From assembly GCA_947482825.1 (NCBI GenBank), contig CANKMT010000006.1, positions 20,656 to 84,655 of the forward strand: 64,000 bases of DNA, given 5' to 3'. Positions within the stretch are counted from its first letter, which is position 1; every line of letters starts with the position of its first letter. Below the pieces are notes generated by a model. That model saw nothing but the letters and a program-made list of their open reading frames with translations. It searched no databases and was not told the DNA's origin. This DNA comes from Betaproteobacteria bacterium (GTDB lineage Bacteria > Pseudomonadota > Gammaproteobacteria > Burkholderiales > SG8-39). Below, piece by piece: positions 58,602-64,000 of the stretch. The translations under genes and the position numbers were made by a program.

Positions 58602-59840
58602 ATGAGCACACCAAAGACACGCGGGTTCACGACCACCATCCTGCACTCGGATGCCGAGGCCGGCATCGAGCACGGCGCGCTGCACAAGCCGCTGCACCTT
58701 TCGGTCGCTTATGGCTACAAGGACGCGCGCGACCTTGCTGCCGTCTTCCAAGGGACCCAGCAGGGCTATGTCTACGGCCGGCAGGGCAACCCCACCTCGG
58801 GCGCGCTCGAGGTCAAGGTCACTAAGATGGAAGGCGGCGTGTCTACCGTATGTTTCGCGACCGGCATGGGGGCCATCGGCGCAGTGATGCTCGCGCTGCT
58901 GCGGGAAGGTGACCACGTGGTCGCGAGTCAGTTCCTGTTCGGGAATACCGTGAGCCTGTTCGGCACGCTCGCAGCCCACGGGATCAAGTTGAGCTTCGTC
59001 GATTCGACCGAGGTGGCGAACGTCGAAAAGGCCCTGACCGCGCAGACGCGCCTCGTCTTTGTCGAGACCATCGCCAATCCGCGCACCCAGGTCGCGGACC
59101 TCGAGCGCATCGGGGCGCTCTGCACGTCGCGCGGCGTGCTCTATGTGGTCGACAACACCATGACTTCCCCGGCGCTGTTCAGGCCCAAGGCGGTGAATGC
59201 GGGATTGATCGTCAATTCGCTTACCAAGTACATCGGCGGGCACGGCAATGCGCTCGGCGGCGCCGTCACCGATACCGGCCTCTTCGACTGGACGAAGTTC
59301 CCCAACATCGCGGAGAACTACAAATCCCAGCCGCGGAAGCTATGGGGCATCCAGCAGATCCGCAAGAAGGGGCTGCGCGACTGGGGCGGCACCCTTGCCG
59401 CGACCGACGCACACCACATCGCCGCCGGGGCCGAGACGCTCGCGCTGCGCATGGGGCGGACCTGTTCCAATGCGCAGGCGCTCGCCGAGTTCCTCTCGGC
59501 CCACCCGCAGGTCGGCGCGGTGTACTACCCGGGCCTCGCGTCGCATCCGCAGCATGCGCTGGCAAGAACCCTGTTCAGCGGCTGCGGCGGCATCTTCTCG
59601 TTCGAGCTCAAGGAGGGGGTTGACTGCTTCGACTTCCTCAACCGCCTCGAGATCGTGGTGTCTTCCTCGAACCTCGGCGACAACCGTACGCTCGCGATCC
59701 CCGTGGCGCAAACCATCTTTTGGGAAATGGGCCCCGAACGCCGCAAGGAGATGGGCATTGCGGAGTCGCTCATCCGGATCTCCACGGGCATCGAGGACTG
59801 CGAGGACCTCCTCGCCGATTTCAGGCAGGCGCTCGGCTGA
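58602..59840 (+). CDS. metZ: O-succinylhomoserine sulfhydrylase
   Basis: GFTTTILHSDAEAGIEHGALHKPLHLSVAYGYKDARDLAAVFQGTQQGYVYGRQGNPTSGALEVKVTKMEGG; Cys/Met PLP family. Confidence 0.93.
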   Translation: MSTPKTRGFTTTILHSDAEAGIEHGALHKPLHLSVAYGYKDARDLAAVFQGTQQGYVYGRQGNPTSGALEVKVTKMEGGVSTVCFATGMGAIGAVMLALLREGDHVVASQFLFGNTVSLFGTLAAHGIKLSFVDSTEVANVEKALTAQTRLVFVETIANPRTQVADLERIGALCTSRGVLYVVDNTMTSPALFRPKAVNAGLIVNSLTKYIGGHGNALGGAVTDTGLFDWTKFPNIAENYKSQPRKLWGIQQIRKKGLRDWGGTLAATDAHHIAAGAETLALRMGRTCSNAQALAEFLSAHPQVGAVYYPGLASHPQHALARTLFSGCGGIFSFELKEGVDCFDFLNRLEIVVSSSNLGDNRTLAIPVAQTIFWEMGPERRKEMGIAESLIRISTGIEDCEDLLADFRQALG

Positions 59841-60470
59841 TCAGGGCAGCCCGTTGCGGCCATGCGCGCGGTACGCGGGCCGCTCGGTGAGCAGTTCGTA
59901 ATAGCTCGCGACCGCGGGATAGGCGGGGCGTTCGATATTGGCGAGCGAGAACCAACGGTTGACCACCAGGCCCATCGGAATGTCGGCCAGCGTGAAATCC
60001 CCTCCGAGCAAATAAGGCCCGTTCGCCGCGAGATGCTCATCCAGAAGCTTCATCTGCGCGGTCAGGTCTTTGCGGCCTTGCGCCACGAACCATTCGTTGT
60101 TCCATGGCGCCTCCTTGAGTTGCCCGCCGAGGAAGGCTCCGCGCATTGAATGCGTGACGTCGTACGCGACCCAGTCCATCCAGGCCTCGATTGCCTGGCG
60201 CCGCTTGAGGTCGGTTGGGTAAAGCGTCGTCGCGCCATGCTTCGCGGCGAGGCAGCGGATGATCGCGTGCGACTCGCGCATCACGAACCCATCGTCGATC
60301 ACGCAGGGCACCTGCCCGACCGGGTTGAGCTTGAGGAATTCCGGCGTGTTGGTCGGCCGGAAGCCGCGTCCGTAGTCCTCGCGCTCGAAAGGCAGGCCGA
60401 TTTCGTCGCACAGCCACAGCACTTTGCGCACGTTGAACGAGTTGGCGCGCCCTAGAATCTTCAGCATCAA
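59841..60470 (-). CDS. Glutathione S-transferase family protein
   Basis: MLKILGRANSFNVRKVLWLCDEIGLPFEREDYGRGFRPTNTPEFLKLNPVGQVPCVIDDGFVMRESHAIIRCLA. Confidence 0.93.
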   Translation of the reverse strand: MMLKILGRANSFNVRKVLWLCDEIGLPFEREDYGRGFRPTNTPEFLKLNPVGQVPCVIDDGFVMRESHAIIRCLAAKHGATTLYPTDLKRRQAIEAWMDWVAYDVTHSMRGAFLGGQLKEAPWNNEWFVAQGRKDLTAQMKLLDEHLAANGPYLLGGDFTLADIPMGLVVNRWFSLANIERPAYPAVASYYELLTERPAYRAHGRNGLP

Positions 60471-60495
60471 TGCCTCCGCATAACCGCAACCCGGC

Positions 60496-61461
60496 TTACT
60501 CCGCTTTTAATCCGGCGTCCTTCACGACCTTTGCCCACTTGACGACTTCGGCGCGCACGAAGGCGGCAAATTCCTCCGGCGTATTCGGCGTGAATCTTTC
60601 GCCTTCGACCTCCATTCTCTTCGCGACCTCTGGCAGCCGCATGATGCGCATGACCTCGGCGTTCACTTTGCGCACGAGGTCGGCCGGCGTCCCGGCCGAC
60701 GCAAACAGCCCGATCCAGTTGTTGACCGCAAACCCCGGTACCCCGGATTCAGCAATGGTGGGAAGTTGCGGCGCAGCCGCCGAGCGCGTCGAGCCGATAA
60801 CCGCCACGCCGCGCAGCTTTCCCGCCCGCACGTGCTGCACGACCGTAGGCATCGTTGCGAAAGTGAGATGCGTCTGCCCGCCGATCAGGTCGGCAACCGC
60901 CGGCGCGTTGCCCTTGTAGGGAATGTGCACGATATCGGTGCCGGTCATCGACTTGAACAATTCGCCCGCCAGGTGGCTGGCCGTGCCGATCCCGCCCGAG
61001 GCGTAGGAAAGCTTGCCCGGTTGCGCCTTCGCCATGGCGATCAGCTCCGCCACGGTGTTGATCGCCACCGACGGGTGCACGGCGAGCATTCCCTCGGCCT
61101 CGATTGTGAGGGCGATCGGCACGAAGTCGCGCTGCGGATCGTAGGGCATGTTCTTGATGAGAAACGGGTTCACTGCATGGGAGCCGACAAAGCCCATGAC
61201 CATGGTGTAGCCATCAGGAGGCGACTTGGCGACTATGTCGCTGCCGATATTGCCGCCGCCCCCGGCGCGATTCTCCACGATCACCGGTTGCCCCCAAGTC
61301 TCGTACAGCTTCGCGCCAATGACGCGCGAGTAGTAATCCGCGACGCCCCCAGTGGCAACCGGCACCACGATGCGGATCGGCCGGGAAGGATAGGCCTGTG
61401 CGCAAATTTGCAGCGGCAGCAAGGCCAGCATCCAAAGCGCGATCAACTTGGCAACACTCAT
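60496..61461 (-). CDS. Bug/TctC-family substrate-binding protein
   Basis: YPSRPIRIVVPVATGGVADYYSRVIGAKLYETWGQPVIVENRAGGGGNIGSDIVAKSPPDGYTMVMG. Confidence 0.9.
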   Translation of the reverse strand: MSVAKLIALWMLALLPLQICAQAYPSRPIRIVVPVATGGVADYYSRVIGAKLYETWGQPVIVENRAGGGGNIGSDIVAKSPPDGYTMVMGFVGSHAVNPFLIKNMPYDPQRDFVPIALTIEAEGMLAVHPSVAINTVAELIAMAKAQPGKLSYASGGIGTASHLAGELFKSMTGTDIVHIPYKGNAPAVADLIGGQTHLTFATMPTVVQHVRAGKLRGVAVIGSTRSAAAPQLPTIAESGVPGFAVNNWIGLFASAGTPADLVRKVNAEVMRIMRLPEVAKRMEVEGERFTPNTPEEFAAFVRAEVVKWAKVVKDAGLKAE

Positions 61462-61543
61462 GGTCTACTCCTTCGAACGATAGGAAGCTTGATTTTGACT
61501 GTTTCGCGCGCGGTCGCGATGAAAGTGGGTGGCCCGAGACGGC

Positions 61544-62350
61544 TTACCGGCCGCTGAACCGGGGCGATCGTTTCTCCGCGAAGGCGCGCTCCGCCTCTTT
61601 GTGGTCTTCCGTGAACCAGAGACGGGCGAAGGCCGCACGCGAATTGCCCCGGGTCTGTTCGGCTGGTTGCGTCGAGCCGGCTTCGCGCAAGGCCGTCTTG
61701 ATGGCGCCAAGCGCCAACGGGGCCACCTCGGCAAACGTAGCGGCCAATTCAAGCGCGTGCTCGCAGGCCTTTGCGTCCGGCACTACTTCATCGACCAAGC
61801 CCATGTCGCACGCCTCGGCGGCGCTCACGCGTTTGCCGGAATAGAGTAGCTTGGCCGCGGACGCGCGTCCGACCGTCTTCAACAGGCGCGGCAGGCCGTC
61901 CCAGCCGGGCATGATGCCGAGGCGCGATTGCGGGAAGCCGATTTGCACCGAAGCCTCGGCGATCCGCAGATCGCAGGCCATCGCCAACTCTGCGCCGCCG
62001 CCGATCGTGAAGCCGTTGAGCGCGGCTATCACCGGGCAGGGCAGCGCTTCGATTGCATCGCAGACGTCGCGCATCAGGTTGAATACCCGGTCGAGTTCCT
62101 CGGGGTTGGCCAGCAGCGCGTAGGCTTTGACGTCGCCGCCGGTGCAGAAGTAACGCGGGCCCGCACCGGTGATGATGACCGTGCGCAGCGCCGGGTCGGA
62201 GGCGCACGCGCGCAACTTATCGCCAAGCGCCAGCGCAACCTCCCCGCTGATGGCGTTGCCGGCTTCCGGCCGGTTGAGCCGCAGGACCAGGGTCGTGCCG
62301 TGCTGTTCGACGAGGACCAGTGGATGCGACGGGATCGGGCTTGAAGGCAT
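61544..62350 (-). CDS. Enoyl-CoA hydratase/isomerase family protein
   Basis: LVLRLNRPEAGNAISGEVALALGDKL...PCPVIAALNGFTIGGGAELAMACDLRIAEASVQIGFPQSRLGIMPGWDGLPRL. Confidence 0.92.
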   Translation of the reverse strand: MPSSPIPSHPLVLVEQHGTTLVLRLNRPEAGNAISGEVALALGDKLRACASDPALRTVIITGAGPRYFCTGGDVKAYALLANPEELDRVFNLMRDVCDAIEALPCPVIAALNGFTIGGGAELAMACDLRIAEASVQIGFPQSRLGIMPGWDGLPRLLKTVGRASAAKLLYSGKRVSAAEACDMGLVDEVVPDAKACEHALELAATFAEVAPLALGAIKTALREAGSTQPAEQTRGNSRAAFARLWFTEDHKEAERAFAEKRSPRFSGR

Positions 62351-62361
62351 CGCGGGATTCC

Positions 62362-63333
62362 CTACTCGGCCTTGATCCCGAAATCCTTGACGATCTTCGT
62401 GTAGCGCTTGATGTCTTCGTGAACCAGCGCGTCGAGCTGCTCGGGCGAGCCGCCGATGATGCGCCCGGCCTGCGATTCGATGCGCTCCTTAACCAGTGGC
62501 GACTTCAGCGCCTCGAGCGTGGCTTCGTGCAATAGCCTTAACACCGCGTTCGGCGTGGCCTTGGGCACGAACATCGCGATCCACGTGTCCATGTCGTAGC
62601 CGGGAAAGCCGCTCTCGGCGATCGTCGGGACGTTCGGCGTCAGCGGCGAGCGTTCCGGCGAGGTCACCGCGATTGCCTTCAGCCGCCCGGCGCGCACATG
62701 CGGGAGCAGTCCGGCCGAGGTCGACAGGATGTAGGGCACCTGGCCGCCCAGCACGTCGGTGATCCCGGGCCCTGCGCCGCGATAAGGCACATGCGTGAAC
62801 TTGACCCCGGCCAAAGATTCCAGGTACGCGGCTGCCAGGTGCCCGGGCGCGCCGATGCCGCCGTTGGCTAAGAGGCGTTTCTTGTTTTCGCCCGGCGCTT
62901 CGAGCTTGAGGAACTGCTGCAGCGTGCTTGCTTCGGCGTTCGGGTTCGCAGCGAGCATCTGCCCGAGCGACCCGATCAGCGTGACGCCTTTCAGGTCGCG
63001 CTCGGTGTCGTAAGGCAGCTTGGGGTAGAGCGCCTGGTTTATTGCGTGCGTGTTGACGTTGAAGCTCACGGTGTAGCCGTCCGGCGCCGATTTGGCGACC
63101 GCGTCGGTGCCGAGAATGCCGCCCGAACTCGGCCGGTTCTCGACCACCACCGATTGCTTGAGGATTTCCCCCAGCCGCACGTTGAGCGAGCGGGCGATTG
63201 CGTCGGTGCCACCGCCTGTGGCGAACCCAACCACCAGCCTGATCGGGCCCTTGGTCGGATACTCCTGTGCGCCGGCAGTCGATGCAGCAAGTACGGCAAA
63301 TGCGGCCAGGCAGTTCAGCAGCGCTCGTGTCAT
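62362..63333 (-). CDS. Bug/TctC-family substrate-binding protein
   Basis: YPTKGPIRLVVGFATGGGTDAIARSLNVRLGEILKQSVVVENRPSSGGILGTDAVAKSAPDGYTVSF. Confidence 0.9.
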   Translation of the reverse strand: MTRALLNCLAAFAVLAASTAGAQEYPTKGPIRLVVGFATGGGTDAIARSLNVRLGEILKQSVVVENRPSSGGILGTDAVAKSAPDGYTVSFNVNTHAINQALYPKLPYDTERDLKGVTLIGSLGQMLAANPNAEASTLQQFLKLEAPGENKKRLLANGGIGAPGHLAAAYLESLAGVKFTHVPYRGAGPGITDVLGGQVPYILSTSAGLLPHVRAGRLKAIAVTSPERSPLTPNVPTIAESGFPGYDMDTWIAMFVPKATPNAVLRLLHEATLEALKSPLVKERIESQAGRIIGGSPEQLDALVHEDIKRYTKIVKDFGIKAE

Positions 63334-63989
63334 GTCTTCTCCTCGTTCGATGAAATGGCTCGACCATAGCCGCCGTCAAGCTCAGGCTCGACGAAATGCA
63401 TGAGCAGGCCGCCGCCGAAATTCGACGGGTGGACGAATCCGATTTTCGAGCCGCGTCCGCCGGGGCGGCCGACCACGTCGATCATGCGCCAGCCGTCGGC
63501 GGCCAGCTTGGGCAAGATCGCGTCGATGTTCCGCGTCGCAAAAGCTACGTGCGCGAGGCCCGGGCCGCGCCGGGCCACGTATTTGGCGATGGCACTTTGA
63601 TCGCCTTTGGTGTTGCCTTCCTCTTCACCCAGCTGCGCTTTCGGTTTCATGGACGGATCGTAGTCCATGAGGAGCTCGAGCTCGCAATCGCCGATGGCGA
63701 TGAACACGTCGCGCAAGCCGCCGAGAATCTGCGGCGCTCGCGCATGGTAGACGGCGCCGTACTTGTCGGAGATGAAGCTCTCGGTGACGTTGCGGATCTC
63801 GATGTCGGTTTGCGTGCTTTCGATGGGGCAGCCGAGATTGTCGACGAATACGCGGACCGTGGCGTCGTTGTCGTTGGTCGCAATGCCAAGGTGATCGATC
63901 TTATAGGCGGGCGCTTCGACGGACGCGATGGAGAGCGGCTCGATGAAGCGGGTGCGAATGCCAACGGTCGCGGACGGGGCGATCGCCAC
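63330..63989 (-). CDS. VOC/glyoxalase-family protein, possibly 5'-truncated by the window end
   Basis: YKIDHLGIATNDNDATVRVFVDNLGCPIESTQT...PGLAHVAFATRNIDAILPKLAADGWRMID...KIGFVHPSNFGGGLLMHFVEP. Confidence 0.75.
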   Translation of the reverse strand: MAIAPSATVGIRTRFIEPLSIASVEAPAYKIDHLGIATNDNDATVRVFVDNLGCPIESTQTDIEIRNVTESFISDKYGAVYHARAPQILGGLRDVFIAIGDCELELLMDYDPSMKPKAQLGEEEGNTKGDQSAIAKYVARRGPGLAHVAFATRNIDAILPKLAADGWRMIDVVGRPGGRGSKIGFVHPSNFGGGLLMHFVEPELDGGYGRAISSNEEKT

Positions 63990-64000
63990 AAAGCGCTTGC

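Noticed and set aside
56868-59243. 791-aa antisense ORF opposite purF/metZ
   Set aside because: Mirror ORF caused by GC-rich codon bias; both + strand genes are confident.

Overview
High-GC window from a betaproteobacterium (Burkholderiales-like gene content). The right half (about 43-59.8 kb) is core chromosome: leuC-leuD-leuB-asd-fimV-truA-trpF-trpB-trpA-accD-folC-dedD/SPOR-cvpA-purF-metZ. The left half and right flank are catabolic or accessory DNA rich in orphan Bug/TctC tripartite-tricarboxylate receptor genes (9 in the window, no TctA/TctB), hydrolases, dehydrogenases, a Rieske oxygenase cluster and several TA or defence-gene remnants. Main non-routine signals: (1) a SAM-II-type riboswitch plus terminator in front of metZ; (2) a ~68-bp interspersed repeat in four ungapped copies plus one partial copy, all in the same orientation; (3) a palindromic GGGGCC-rich element near 214-390; (4) a decayed island at 24.2-25.6 kb with a broken tRNA, an RHH-like regulator with its operator, and transposase, DUF4276 and HsdR fragments; (5) a minus-strand operon with a YihV-like PfkB kinase and truncated relics resembling a dihydroxypropanesulfonate (hps)/TRAP locus; (6) an HTH plus AbiEii-type nucleotidyltransferase pair with a GTGA overlap and operator palindrome; (7) a glutaredoxin-fold protein with no cysteine; (8) a frameshifted cbpA beside an intact cbpM. 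Product names come from reading the translations, with no database search.
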